A stretch of 64,000 nucleotides of DNA from Nematopogon swammerdamellus (Eukaryota > Arthropoda > Insecta > Lepidoptera > Adelidae). The position numbers and the translations under genes are program-made. Location of the stretch: assembly GCA_946902875.1 (NCBI GenBank), contig OX336345.1, positions 20,615,395-20,679,394 of the forward strand, in the 5' to 3' direction. Shown piece after piece: positions 20,165 through 30,477 of this stretch (position 1 is the stretch's first letter; the number at the start of each line of letters is the position of its first letter). The notes below the pieces were generated by a model that worked only from the letters and a program-made list of their open reading frames with translations, was not told where the DNA came from and searched no databases.

Positions 20165-20300
20165 ACATACGACTATTAATCATTCAAAAGTTGATTAGAA
20201 GAAATTCCTGTAAGGGATAAGTCCGCCTTTTTCCCTCATATAAATTATATTTCGTGCTTGTTTCTGTAAAATATTTTCGAAGCAATACAGTATTTCTACC
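20165..20300 (-). repeat. Rep-E, diverged
   Basis: AAGTTGATTAGAAGAAATTC, TAAGGGATAAGTCCGCCTTT and a TATC run at the end match the reverse of Rep-E. Confidence 0.55.
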
Positions 20301-20311
20301 TATCTATCTAG

Positions 20312-20570
20312 TTTTTTTTAATGGAAACTGACACGCTTGGTTACATCATCTATACAACATCCATGATGTCAGCACATAACACCGGGTGGACTAGGTGCCA
20401 TGTCAGTACTTCCCTTCATTTCATGTCGGCCACACTGAACTGGACGGAAAACACGAACTATTTACATAGCCTTTTCGACCGACGTTTCGCTAAGTGCGGT
20501 GGTACCAACCCGGCCGGCATAAACTCTACCACCTAGTAAGGTAAGAAGGGAAGGGACCTACAGTTTAACG
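20312..20570 (-). mobile_element. SINE-A, headless
   Basis: Poly(T) then ATGGAAACTGACACGCTTGG through CACCTAGTAAGGTAAGAAGG. The tRNA/5S head is absent. Confidence 0.75.
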
Positions 20571-20800
20571 TGGATTTCGTTACTTCAGTTTCTTTCGTAC
20601 ATTCAATTTCGGCTCTCTTCAGCCATTTCACGTCCTAATACATTCTTAAGAAAGTGCAATTTTCGTGACTTAACTATCTTAGAGCCAACAGGATAGGCCA
20701 GAGTCCACTCAGGTTTTATCTCACCGCGAATTAGGTCTCCAGCACAAAAGTTTCCCCCAATTGAAATGCCTCGGAGCGACGCGCGCGTCGGCCGAGCGCA

Positions 20801-21249
20801 AGGGTTACCAGATGGTGTCCCAAACGAGGACATGTCCTTCTTTTTGGATCAAACAGAAACGTCTTTCTTCCGCCTTTAATTGTCCTCTTTATTTTAATTA
20901 AACCATATTATTCGAAGTACCTGCCCGCGCCGCATTGTGGGATGAATTCCCACAATGCAAACATTGAACGAGTGCTATCCCTTATTAACGCACAATGGAC
21001 AAGAGCGAAAATTACTAACTGTTACGTAAAAGCTATAATCCTAACTCAGTACAATGTAAAAGATGTAACATGTTCTAAATTGTATCATTATCTTCTAAAA
21101 ATGACCAGTTATTGTCAAAAATAGGTAGTGCAGATAATAGTGCATCGTTAAAATATTATGTCTTGTTTTATTTATAACATTTCTATAATTAAATTATAGC
21201 CTTTCCAGAATAAATGTCCTCCTTTTTCAATTTTGTATCTGGTAACACT
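20801..21249. mobile_element. Probable short TIR element, 449 bp
   Basis: AGGGTTACCAGAT at the left and ATCTGGTAACACT at the right form 13-bp near-perfect inverted ends. AGGACAT/TGTCCT words follow symmetrically inside. AGCGCA is present in both flanks but not exactly adjacent. No transposase. Confidence 0.5.
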
Positions 21250-21689
21250 AAGTAAGCGCACCGCGGCGCCCCGCGCACGCTTCACAATCGGCACAGTGGA
21301 CAGGCACCCTTAGCACTGAAGAATTTTTCTGGGATACAACTGTTAATAAATGTGTCATACATTGGGGTACAATTTAATAGAATATAATAAAAAATATAAG
21401 ACACACTTTTTTTGCACGCAATACAAACAGTACCCGAAAAGAAATAAGAAATTCAGGAGCGGCCAAAGGCGGACTTATTCGAGTTATTTCTTCCAGTCAA
21501 CATTTGGCCAGTCAATTAAGAGTTTACTTAATTATTTTTATTCAATTTACTCCATCCCCCAATCACAAACAATACATATTAATAAAACTGTAAACTTTAC
21601 GTGTCTTCAAAGCCAGAATATTACTTACACTTATGGTAACAGTAATTTAGTAGAAATAGAAATTGGTTTCTAGCAATATATTCTAGGTT
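21250..21689. other. Unassigned DNA
   Basis: The 107-codon frame at 21350-21673 is AT-rich and shows no domain. I do not call it a gene. Confidence 0.4.
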
Positions 21690-22347
21690 TCTAGCGAGGG
21701 GAAGGCCAAGCTGGCTTCTAAAAAGCTGGGCGTACTCAATAAGGTGCGACGGTACTTCACGGCGGACCAAAAGCTGCTGCTGTATAAATCGCAGATCAGG
21801 TCTTGCTTGGAGTACTGCTCGCACCTGTGGGATGGCTCTGCCAAATACCAGCTTGCGCCTCTGGACTCGATCCAGCGTCGAGCCGTGCGACTAGTGGGTG
21901 ACCCCGAAGTGTCCCGTGATCTGGAAACACTGCAACACCGTAGGGATGTCGGCTCCCTAAGTGTGTTCTATCGCTTATTCCATGGGGAGTGCTCGGAGGA
22001 GCTGTTTAACGCGATCCCGCCGTCCCCTTTCCACCTCCGCACCACGCGCACTGGGCAGGGATTGCATCCATATACGCTGGACTTACCGCGCATGCGTACC
22101 AATCGATTCTGCAGATCTTTCCTGTACAGAACCGGTAAACTCTGGAACGCTCTCCCTGCTCATATATTTCCCCCCAAGTACAGTCTCGGGTCCTTCAAGA
22201 GGGGCGTGAATGGGCACCTGTCAGGCCGGCATGGCATTCGCAACCCCCGAATACGACCGAATGTCCATGGGCGCCGTTAGACACCTTATGGGTGCCTCGG
22301 CGCCATATGTCGAGCTAACAATAAAAAAAAAAAAAAAAAAAAAAAAA
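21690..22347 (+). pseudogene. LINE 3' end, CR1-like family 2, with poly(A)
   Basis: 5'-truncated copy of a relative of the 5.8-kb LINE. The 178-residue frame (21744-22280) contains RRYFTADQKLLLYKSQIRSC, LEYCSHLWDGSAKYQLAPLD, SIQRRAVRLVGDP, SFLYRTGKLWNALPAHIFPP and GRHGIRNPRI. Reverse transcriptase proper is missing. The 3' UTR has the tail TCCATGGGCGCCGTTAGACA, then 24 A (about 22323-22347). No stop interrupts the frame, suggesting a fairly recent insertion of a truncated copy. Confidence 0.88.
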
Positions 22348-22637
22348 TATGATCTGTTGTGTTTGGCAATTATTATTAACATTTTTGTAACGCCATCTCC
22401 TATAGGGAACGAGTTCATTCTGGTCGAAAGTCATAAACATTTTAGATAATTAAGTTGATTATAATTAGTTGTACGCTATATCATAATCAATATAATTTGA
22501 TTCGTAATTTAATATTTGTATTATCCAATTGTTAACCACATCACGCCATTACTCATAAGTATGAGCTGAGCGAGCAGTGCCGTCGAACAGAAGTGAGCTC
22601 AGATTCAGATATTTACACACCACTACAGACCACGCGC

Positions 22638-22918
22638 CGCATCCCGTCAATCGGGGTAAGCAGAGTAATCGGTGTTGTGCTGCAAGAACTCTGGAAAATT
22701 GCAACACAACATCGACCACCACGTTTAGCAAAGTATTCGGACAAGATAACTATCAGGCAGCAAGTAAGGCACGAATGCCCACCTCCTGCATGACTTGGTG
22801 GAAAGACCGTGCCAAGGTGAGAGGTGGCTACCCTGTCGCCCTTATGCACGGCATCTTGTCCTTATCCCTTAGTCGCCTTTTACGACACGGCCCCACACTG
22901 TTTTGTACAGTGTGGGAT
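22638..22918 (+). repeat. Rep-D copy
   Basis: ATCCCGTCAATCGGGGTAAG, GTAATCGGTGTTGTGCTGCA, CTTAGTCGCCTTTTACGACA. The internal pair TCGGTGTTGTGCTG and its complement could form a hairpin. Here the usual GATGCAGTGG end is missing, and a 10-bp hairpin (22892-22916, CCCACACTGT) closes it. Confidence 0.65.
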
Positions 22919-23470
22919 CCCTCAGATATTTATTTCGCTTTATAGAACAATCAGCGCCAAGAATATTTCATTGACACATAATATTCATATTCAGTGTATG
23001 GTTCGTCATTATTTTTCTTTTCTCTTTACGTAATTTAATATTTGAAATCGTTAACAATTATTTAATGCTTTTATGACCTTTTAGATGGCGAAGACCAATG
23101 ATATTTTAAGAAGGATACGTTGTCTATACGAAATTCGGTGCTCACACACGGCACGAACTTGAAACGTTGACAAAAAGAACTATAAAGTGATGCGCCGACT
23201 CGAATAGTCTTATTCCAAATATTAAGGTAGGGAATTCAAGTTATGAGGCGGTTGGTATAACTGATAACTACTTAGGAAGGACGACGCACGTCTGACCGCG
23301 TGCGTAGTTGGTGCGCGACTAACTTCAAACAGGACTGTGGTCTTGTATTTAATGTGCCGCTTTGGGAGCTCGTATAACCTATCTACCTCCTTTTTAACAT
23401 ATAATATTATTGGCGAAGACTATTATACAAACATTGAAAATAAAGTGACAAGGTTCTACGTCTCTACGTG
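22919..23470. other. Unassigned DNA
   Basis: No open frame or repeat match recognised. Confidence 0.4.
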
Positions 23471-23478
23471 GTCTAGAA

Positions 23479-23948
23479 CAGGGATTATCAATCTTTTTTT
23501 CAGGTACCACTAAAACCAATATGTTTGGCGGCGTACCACTTTTACCTACAAGAAGCTAATAATCATACCTTATCTTCTATATCTACATTCTTAAATTCTC
23601 TTTGTAGCATCACACCACAGTACAATTAATGATTATCTTTCCTCGAATGCTGAAGTGATCTCGGGATCGAATCTAAAAATATATTTTTTTATCGAATTTA
23701 GTTCTGAAAAAAATTTCTTCGCAACTCACTATGAGCATTCGATATTGAGTTTTTATATCGCTAAAAACATCAGAATTCAAATTATATTTATGTTCATCAA
23801 CAAAACTTTGTAAATTAGAATTAATTAAGGCACTTGCCGCTTATTCAATTTTGTAGAGCATAATGTTTAACATTTTCGCGTAAGTTCCACCTCGAAGCAT
23901 TCCGCATACCACTCTGGTGGTACGCGTACCGTAGATTGAGAACCGCTG
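23479..23948. mobile_element. hAT-like MITE with 8-bp target duplication
   Basis: 470 bp. Ends CAGGGATTATCAATCT and AGATTGAGAACCGCTG are imperfect inverted repeats of hAT type. GTCTAGAA is present immediately left (23471-23478) and right (23949-23956), a perfect 8-bp duplication. No transposase remains. Internal subterminal blocks GGTACCACT and GGTGGTACGCGTACC also mirror each other. Confidence 0.88.
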
Positions 23949-23956
23949 GTCTAGAA

Positions 23957-24545
23957 GACAAACATGCTAAGTGCAAAATTTTGTTTTTTTTTAACATTTT
24001 AATGTCAAACGTACTAAATGAAGATATTCTACCGCTTCCACTTATCAGAGTGCCGTATTTCTATCTCTTTCGGTCTAATTCGTAAGAGTGCATTTTTTAA
24101 TAAGTTACATGATGTTGAAATAAAAAAAAACTTAATGACAGTTAACAACCAAGTATGTAAATACATAAACAAAATGTGCTAATTAGCTTTTAATCGTTTG
24201 ACTTGGGTTTAATCGCGATTCACAAAAAATCTAAGTGCAATAATTTGAATAGATTATACCATACAAAAAATGCTATTTCAACATTTAAATAGGACTGATT
24301 GTTGCTCAAAGTACTGAATTGCGCTCTTTTTTATAATTCTGAAGTTTTTTGGATATAAATATTTTGAAATTAAAATTCATTATTACATAGATTGATTCTG
24401 TAAATAAATTTTGGCACTAATCCTGTATACAGTTTTGAGTTTCAGTATATCGATTCCCTAGTTCCAGGCGCGCAATTTACGAAAGCCTGAAATAGTGCTA
24501 GGTGTAAACTTCGTTCTGGCCACATTCCATTGAATAAATTTAAAT
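23957..24545. other. Unassigned AT-rich DNA
   Basis: No gene or repeat recognised. Confidence 0.4.
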
Positions 24546-24880
24546 TCCTGATGAAAAAGAGAGATTCAAATTTGTGATCGGTGTAACAAGGGGGATGACA
24601 TGTACCATTTGCTGATGGAGTGTGGACAGAACGAGGAATTACGGACGGAATTGCAGACGTCACTTAGGGAGGACAGACTCAATTTGTTTTTTAGTATACA
24701 TAAACTGTTGGCGAGCCCAAGTGAGATATTTAGTAATTTGTGTTGGATTTCGTTGAGCGTTCTCTATCCCTTAGGGACTCAGGGCTCTAAATGATAGGGA
24801 AGATGTGTAAGTACTTACTATGGGGCTGATATTAACAAATCATTGTTAAAATCCCCAAAAAATATAATAATAAACTTTTC
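24546..24880 (+). pseudogene. LINE C-terminus with CCHC-like motif
   Basis: Plus-strand frame reads CDRCNKGDDMYHLLMECGQN, a C-x2-C...H-x4-C arrangement common at the C-termini of several non-LTR elements, then NEELRTELQTSLRED and a hydrophobic tail ending at a stop near 24794. About 85 bp of 3' UTR follow. The last 110 bp recur reversed at 43230-43350. 5'-truncated, no reverse transcriptase. Confidence 0.68.
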
Positions 24881-24910
24881 AATTAATTAAAACAGTTCTC
24901 CTGAATAATT

Positions 24911-25230
24911 GTCAGCCTCGGTAGCTCAGCTCAGTAGGTGACCGCTCGACCGTTGGCGGGTGACCGTGGTTCGGATTCTACGTAAAACTGTAGATCCTTC
25001 GTACCTTACTAGGTGGTAGGGTTTATCCCGCCCGGGGTGATACCACCGCACTGAATGAAACGTCTCGGTCGAAACGGCTATGTAAATAGTTCGTATTTTC
25101 CGTCCAGTTCCGTGTAGCCGACATGAAATGAAGGGAAGCACTGAAATGGCACCTAGTTCACCCGGTGTTATGGGCTGACATCACGGATGTTGTAGGTGAC
25201 AAATTACCTTGCCAGTTTCCATAAAAAAAG
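24911..25230 (+). mobile_element. SINE-A with partly deleted head
   Basis: Begins GTCAGCCTCGGTAGCTCAG (A-box-like TAGCTCAG), has B-box-like GTGGTTCGGATTCTACG, but the 5S-like segment between them is reduced to GGTGACCG. Body ACTAGGTGGTAGGGTTTATC, CGAAACGGCTATGTAAATAG. Ends GCCAGTTTCCATAAAAAAAG. Confidence 0.78.
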
Positions 25231-25261
25231 TATATATAATTGCTAGAACTGCCCCTATACC

Positions 25262-25399
25262 GGCGTTACTCACTCGCCGAGATGTGAGTATGAGAAAAAA
25301 TCTCACTCAACCAATCAGAAGGCGTCCGCTGAGGCATCCGGCCCAGCTATTGGTTGAAATATGCGAGTATTCGTGTGAGTTAGCGAGTGAGTGAACGCC
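25262..25399. repeat. Small hairpin element, 138 bp
   Basis: GGCGTTACTCACTCGC at the left and GCGAGTGAGTGAACGCC at the right form inverted ends. Inner CAACCAAT and ATTGGTTG mirror each other. An additional hairpin, GTTAGCGAGTGAGT with its complement, spans 25379-25418. Confidence 0.6.
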
Positions 25400-26075
25400 A
25401 GTTAACTCACTCGCTAACGTAAGGTAACTACAGGGGGTCTCCCTGTAGTTAGTACGTTTGTCTTCTAGAATCTAGACCATCGAAACACCTTATTTTCAGA
25501 ACCGCCTATGCGTGCGGAATCCAAAGTGACCGCGCGTAAACCGCAAATAATATTATCTCCCCTCGCTACCGCGGCGCCGAATTCGGATCAGCCCGAGTGC
25601 CTGAGGTCAACGGTTGACCAGTCTGAAAAGAGTGACCGGCAGCCGGCCTGAAAAGAGTGACCGAATGATAAGTGTGACCGAGTGAGATGTGCGAACTCAC
25701 CGTGAAATTGAATGATTCGTTCGTTGGCTTATGATTTTGTCGGTTTGATAGTTTTGGTGCTCACGGCATTAGAGTTAACATCGACAAACTATACACACAG
25801 ACACGCAGTGTTATTTTAGTTACTCGCCTTTTGTGTTCCATGTTTTATGAGATTTTCTCTAAAGTGTCTAGTTTTGGAGATCATTTTTGAAATTTATGTT
25901 TTCGGCTTGTGTAATTTGACGCGCGCGGGGGAGGGTACTGTCGCGGGAACGGTCGGGATCGAAACATCACGCCGCGCCGCCTCCGCGCGCCGCGCCGCTG
26001 CGATCTCCTCACTCCGCGCACTCGTCCCTGCTCAGTATTCGCTCACTCAACGCGCGCCTTTCATTCCTACGTTAG
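25400..26075. other. Unassigned, partly GC-rich DNA
   Basis: Contains a 10-bp hairpin AACTACAGGG/CCCTGTAGTT (25426-25450), two CCTGAAAAGAGTGACCG-like words near 25620-25670, and a GC-rich stretch at 25910-26075 adjoining a partial TA-MITE1. The 89-codon frame 25847-26116 crosses into the MITE and has no recognisable domain. Confidence 0.45.
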
Positions 26076-26242
26076 TGCGGAACATTAGATCCTTTTACAC
26101 TAAATTAATCAATTAGCTTGTATGGCAACTGTAACTTTTTATTTAAAGTGAATTCAGAAAAAAGTTATTTGACTTTTTTGTTACTATTGATCCCAATAAT
26201 CATTTCCTAAATTTTATGTACTGACCGTTACAACACGACCTG
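26076..26242 (-). mobile_element. TA-MITE1, partial
   Basis: Matches the left part of 11861-12204 in reverse: GGAACATTAGATCCTTTTAC, AAAAAAGTTATTTGACTTTT, CAATAATCATTTCCTAAATT and terminal CGTTACAACACGACCTG next to TA. The other end is not found. Confidence 0.7.
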
Positions 26243-26335
26243 TACTAAAATTGTTGACGCTTTACTTTCTTTCTATCTTTACGTCTTATTGTCAAATTCA
26301 AATTCAAAACTCAAATTCAAAAATATTTTTAATCA

Positions 26336-26442
26336 AAGGGAAGCACTGACATGGCACCTAGTCCACCCGGTGTTATGGGTTGACATCACGGATGTTGTAG
26401 GTGATGTAGCCAACACTGTCAGTTTCCATTAAAAAAAATATT
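26336..26442 (+). mobile_element. SINE-A tail
   Basis: AAGGGAAGCACTGACATGGC through CTGTCAGTTTCCATTAAAAA. It follows (CAAATT)n-like sequence at 26296-26325. Confidence 0.72.
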
Positions 26443-26559
26443 CGAAAAACATAAGACAGAAAAAAAGTAAAAAAGTAAAAAATAAAATAAGGTAATAAAA
26501 TAAAAATAAATTATTCAACTTAAAGACTAACTTATGTTTAGTGAATGGGTATCAGGCAC

Positions 26560-26740
26560 AGTTTACGTCGTTTATTGTTTTATCAGTATTAAATTTGTGT
26601 CATTCTTCTTCTCTGTTTGCTACCTTTACAAGTGTTTATAATTAAGTCAGGTGGACTGACAGAGATAGCCTTAGGTAATAAGTCCGCCTTTTGTACAATT
26701 TTGTATTGGAAAGCAATGAAGTACATAATATATTCCATTC
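26560..26740 (-). repeat. Rep-E-like fragment
   Basis: Weak match: AGTCAGGTGGACTGACAGAG followed by AATAAGTCCGCCTTTTGTAC in the order expected for reversed Rep-E. Confidence 0.4.
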
Positions 26741-26762
26741 TATTATTTTAATTAATTAATGA

Positions 26763-27240
26763 TCCCCACTCTTTAGACAACTTGAAATATCTTCCGAAGC
26801 AAGTCGAACGCCACATGTTCTTTTATAATTTCAAGGCCAACTTCAAATTCGCGTATAGACTTCAGTCGAGAATAATTTTCCGGTGGCGGGAACACTTCGC
26901 GCGTCGTGATGTTAAAGTTTCCTTTGAAGGGAAAATTTTCTGCTTCCGCTTGAAATAGTCGACTTTTAACAAGGCGTTTGCGTTGTGCAATAAGTTCGAA
27001 TGTACTTTTAAGGTGACGTGAGGCTGCGTCTGACTCGAATTTCAAGAAGTTAACCACCAATCTTGCTCACATGACAGATTCAGTTTTAATATATGTAATA
27101 TTTCATCCATCAGCGCAGATCGATAGCTTTTTGAAAAGACGATTTGATTAACTCCGGTCGATAGAAAAAAATCATGAACATGCCTCTGAATTTAGTTATA
27201 AAACGTATTTAAGGCAACGTGACCAAATCAAGGCTTTGGA
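26763..27240. repeat. Rep-G copy
   Basis: Two parts recur reversed at 40735-41115: TCTGACTCGAATTTCAAGAA, ATCGATAGCTTTTTGAAAAG, and CATGCCTCTGAATTTAGTTA through AACGTGACCAAATCAAG. A 95-residue minus-strand frame lies at the left. Confidence 0.6.
26773..27060 (-). CDS. Hypothetical 95-residue frame within Rep-G
   Basis: I do not recognise this protein. It is charged, without a signal peptide or membrane segment, with EFEVGLEIIKEHVAFDLLRK near the C-terminus and normal amino-acid composition, so it could be a relic of a coding exon carried in a repeat. Its first codons (NFLKFESDAAS) fall in the part of Rep-G that recurs at about 41070-41110, which argues against a unique host gene. Start chosen is only the first Met. 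No splice evidence. Confidence 0.3.
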   Translation of the reverse strand: MVVNFLKFESDAASRHLKSTFELIAQRKRLVKSRLFQAEAENFPFKGNFNITTREVFPPPENYSRLKSIREFEVGLEIIKEHVAFDLLRKIFQVV

Positions 27241-28014
27241 AAAAGTATATTTTATTTGTTGAATATACATATCTAAATCCGTAGCTTTTTACTTTTTTGT
27301 TTCGATCCGTAGTTTTGGAATAAAAAAAAACAAAAACCAAATTTTTGATTGATTGATTGTGTTGCATCCTACTCCAACCAGCGAAAGCGACGCCTTGAGA
27401 GAGGAATACGGGTGAATACGGGTTGACAGGGCCTTAAGACTGCGGTAGTACAGCGTGAGGCACAATTTGCAAAATTTGCCACATTTTCGTTTCGGTTTTT
27501 TGTTCAACGAATTTCAAAAATATATGTATATAGGTATTAAAAAATCCTGTCTAAAAGTTTACCATATTTAAAAGTTGGTGACAGATTTTTATTTTTATTT
27601 ATGTCAATTAATAAGTGAAAAAAAAATCACAAACGTACAACTAAATGGTCATAGATACTCCGAAATTCTCTCTTTGTTTCGAAATTGCAGCTTTCTAAAA
27701 CATTATTTTGAGTATTATACTAATTGCAGATGATGTAAGATAAAATTTTACTTATTTTGACAGATTTGGATATTCGTGTAATGTGAATTGGTTTAACAAA
27801 CTTTGAATAAATACTATAAACCAAGCGAACGCTTCGCTATTCAATCAGTTTCAATTCAGTCAGCATTTTGATGCAGCTCGACACTGGGTAAATGGCATCT
27901 TTGTACTCTCCCTCATAGCACAATTTTTCATTTTTCATAGTTACATACAACATAGTTATAATATCTGGCGTGCCGTGTCGGGTTGTGGCGCTGGAAGTAG
28001 GTATGGAACCTGTA
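27241..28014. other. Unassigned AT-rich DNA
   Basis: No gene or repeat recognised. The 72-codon frame at 27289-27507 has no domain. Confidence 0.4.
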
Positions 28015-28240
28015 GCTGCGGGTGGCCGAGTGGTCTGAGCGTCCGGGCTTCTCTTGCGAGAGGTCCGACGTTCGAATCCGGTCGGCGTGTACCAATGACT
28101 TTTTTCTGACGGAGAAATTTACGAGCATACCAACATGTCCATGGATGTCCATGGGCGTCGTTAGACAACTCGGGGGTGGCTCGGCGCCAATTGTCGCGTT
28201 TTCTAGAAGAAAAAAAATCCTAATAATAAAAAGAAGAAAA
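28015..28240 (+). mobile_element. SINE-C: tRNA-like head with LINE 3' tail
   Basis: Head GCGGGTGGCCGAGTGGTCTG holds the A box and ACGTTCGAATCCGGTCGG the B box, as in tRNA-derived Pol III promoters. The post-head GTGTACCAATGACTTTTTTC through AATTTACGAGCATACC equals that of SINE-B. From 28132 it switches to TCCATGGGCGTCGTTAGACA and GGTGGCTCGGCGCCAATTGT, the 3' end of CR1-like LINE family 2 (compare 11775-11855 and 22250-22320), then an A-rich end. Confidence 0.82.
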
Positions 28241-28300
28241 AAAAACGGTACGGAAACCTCGGTGCGCAAGTCCGACTCGCACTTGTCCGGTTATTTTTTT
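28241..28300 (-). repeat. Rep-P terminus
   Basis: ACGGAAACCTCGGTGCGCAA followed by GTCCGACTCGCACTTGTCCG. Confidence 0.7.
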
Positions 28301-28772
28301 TTATGTACCCTTTACTGGAACGCATTAAACACCCCTTTAATGTACAATATTTTTTTGTGTATATTATAGGATATTTGAAATAAATTTAAGTATCTCGACT
28401 TACATTATTAAATCAATATTCTGTTTAAATTTGGAACGCGCGACCCAACTCTCTATGCAGCCATAAAATAAAACAACACAAGTGTGATTCGTTATCCGAA
28501 TTTGAAATCGTTTAGTAAGAAAAAGTTCTCCTCAAATTGCTACCTTGTGGGTGGAACACGAAAACAATTGGGAAATATGTCGGTTGGATCAAATCAATCA
28601 TTGTTTGAAGGTGACTGATTGATCGCGGAGTTGCGAGAACCTTTTTCTTCGGCTGTATCAATTGACTTATTGCTGAAGACTGATGACGCGGATAGCTTAG
28701 CCAGTGGATTCGTTTTTCATAATATATTTATTTATTTATTTAGCAGACAAGCAGCCTAGTAACAAAACAATA
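28301..28772. other. Unassigned AT-rich DNA
   Basis: No gene or repeat recognised. Short TTTATTTA run at 28727-28740. Confidence 0.4.
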
Positions 28773-29117
28773 AAAAACCGGACAAGAGCGAGTTGAACTC
28801 GCGCACCGAGGGTTCCGTATCGCCATACGCCATGTATGGTCAGCGCTGCTTCATACTGTTTTCGGTAGATACACTCGGTAGATACGGCGCGCATACACTT
28901 TTTAGTTTCTTGTGTGGGGACCCCGTGAATTTTTTACTTTTTCTGATTTATATTTGTTGTCATATCGGCCATAATAAATAATACATATTCTGTGAAAATT
29001 TCAACGGGCTACTTATTACGATTTAAGAGATACAGCCCTCGGACAGACGGACAGACAGACAGACAAACGGCGTAGGCTTAGCAATAGGATCCCGTACGAC
29101 AGATACCGAACCCTAAA
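28773..29117 (+). repeat. Rep-P, full-length-looking
   Basis: 345 bp from AAAAACCGGACAAGAGCGAG to GATACCGAACCCTAAAAT. Inside: AAATTTCAACGGGCTACTTA, AGATACAGCCCTCGGACAGA and a (GACA)n run. This family recurs more than a dozen times in the window. It has no ORF, and its class is unknown to me. Confidence 0.75.
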
Positions 29118-29181
29118 ATATTAAATCATACGTCTGAACATATTTCTCTCCCTGATGATTAGGACACTGTTTAGTTAGTGA

Positions 29182-29475
29182 CACAGAGCATCAAATGCGC
29201 GCGCCCGCCCCTACTAGAGGCGCCTGGAGCGCGATTTCTCTACAACGGCGTTGAAGCCTGTGGGCGTGGCCTATGACTTACATATGTGTGTTGTGCGTGT
29301 GCATTTGTTTTGTGCGTGTGCCTAACTTGCTCCTCTTTGTGTGTAGTGTCGATACTAGCACACACACACACATACGAAGCGCTAGCAGCTCAGCGTACGG
29401 TTATTGGGTTTCAAATATCATCGCTTAGGGCGCCTCTAGTAGGGGGCGCGGGCGGTAGGTATTTGATGCTCTATG
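29182..29475. mobile_element. hAT-like MITE, 294 bp
   Basis: Ends CACAGAGCATCAAAT and ATTTGATGCTCTATG are inverted repeats that extend inwards with mismatches to GCGCCCGCCCCTACTAGAGG (about 43 bp in all). Flanks GTTAGTGA (29174-29181) and GTTAGTGG (29476-29483) match 7 of 8, fitting a hAT target duplication. The middle is TG-rich and non-coding, and the 64-codon frame is not a gene. Confidence 0.78.
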
Positions 29476-29714
29476 GTTAGTGGGATCAAACATTGTGTGT
29501 GTAGTAGTGTATACATGTATTACCGTTTTTAAAATAGAGTAAAAATATTGAGTCCTTCGTATCCTCACGCCATTCTATCGGTGACCATTGTTATACCTTT
29601 CAGTTCATACTTTTGTAGTTAAAATGTTAATTAAACAATCATTCAGTAGATTGCTCTGGCTCTTCCACATATTATGTTAATTTTTTGAGAATCGCCTGAT
29701 TTTTCGTTAGTTTT

Positions 29715-30158
29715 TTTTTAATATTTCAGGGCATATCCGCTATAATAAGACGTATTTTGTGAACATTTCAACAGGGTACCTATATTACGGTTGCAAAGAT
29801 ACAGCCACGAGGATACAGCCCTCGGATGGACAGACGGACAGACAGACAGACAGACGGCGTGGGCTTAGTAATAACTTAATAAGGCTTCCGTATGGATACG
29901 AAGAACTAAAAAACCGGCCAAGTGCGAGTCGAACTCGCGCACCGAGGTTTCCGTTAGGGATTCCCCCCTGATTTTTTTACTTTTTCTTATTATTATTATT
30001 TGTTGTTATATCGGCCATAATACCACATATTCTGTGAAAATTTCAACGGGCTTACTATTACGGTTCAAGAGATACAGCTCTCGGACAGACAGACAGACAG
30101 ACAGACGGCGTAGACTTAGTAAATAGGGTCCCCTACCGGATACGGAACCCTAAAAATT
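29715..30158 (+). repeat. Two Rep-P copies in tandem
   Basis: First copy 29715-29908 is 5'-truncated and ends AGAACTAAA. The second starts at 29909 with AACCGGCCAAGTGCGAGTCG and ends CGGAACCCTAAAAAT. Both contain (GACA)n runs. Confidence 0.75.
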
Positions 30159-30431
30159 GCTCCATACGAATCCGTCTGTCGCGAGAGCGCAGTAGCAGTG
30201 GACACACTGGGGGTAGGCTACTGCGCTGGGTATATCGCGTCAGGCATCACAATGAGCTTGTTGAGACAAGCTGCTAATGAGCTGCCGCCCGGCGACAATG
30301 GGCGCTAGTGGGCCTCTCGACAGAGCGCGGTTAGAATACAGAGCGGCCCAGATTACCAGCTGACTGGGGCCGATAAAAGACACCCGGATGTTGTTTCTAG
30401 ATTAAATGTGTGTTTGTTTTCGTTATATATA

Positions 30432-30477
30432 TTTTTTTATGTAATCCGGTATGGGTGGCTGAAATCGGAGGGGCCAA
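30432..30477 (-). mobile_element. SINE-B 3' end
   Basis: TTTTTTATGTAATCCGGTAT followed by GGGTGGCTGAAATCGGAGGG. Confidence 0.6.

Noticed and set aside
22889..22916. Rho-independent-type terminator hairpin
   Set aside because: It is the end of a Rep-D copy in a eukaryotic genome, and no transcription unit ends there.
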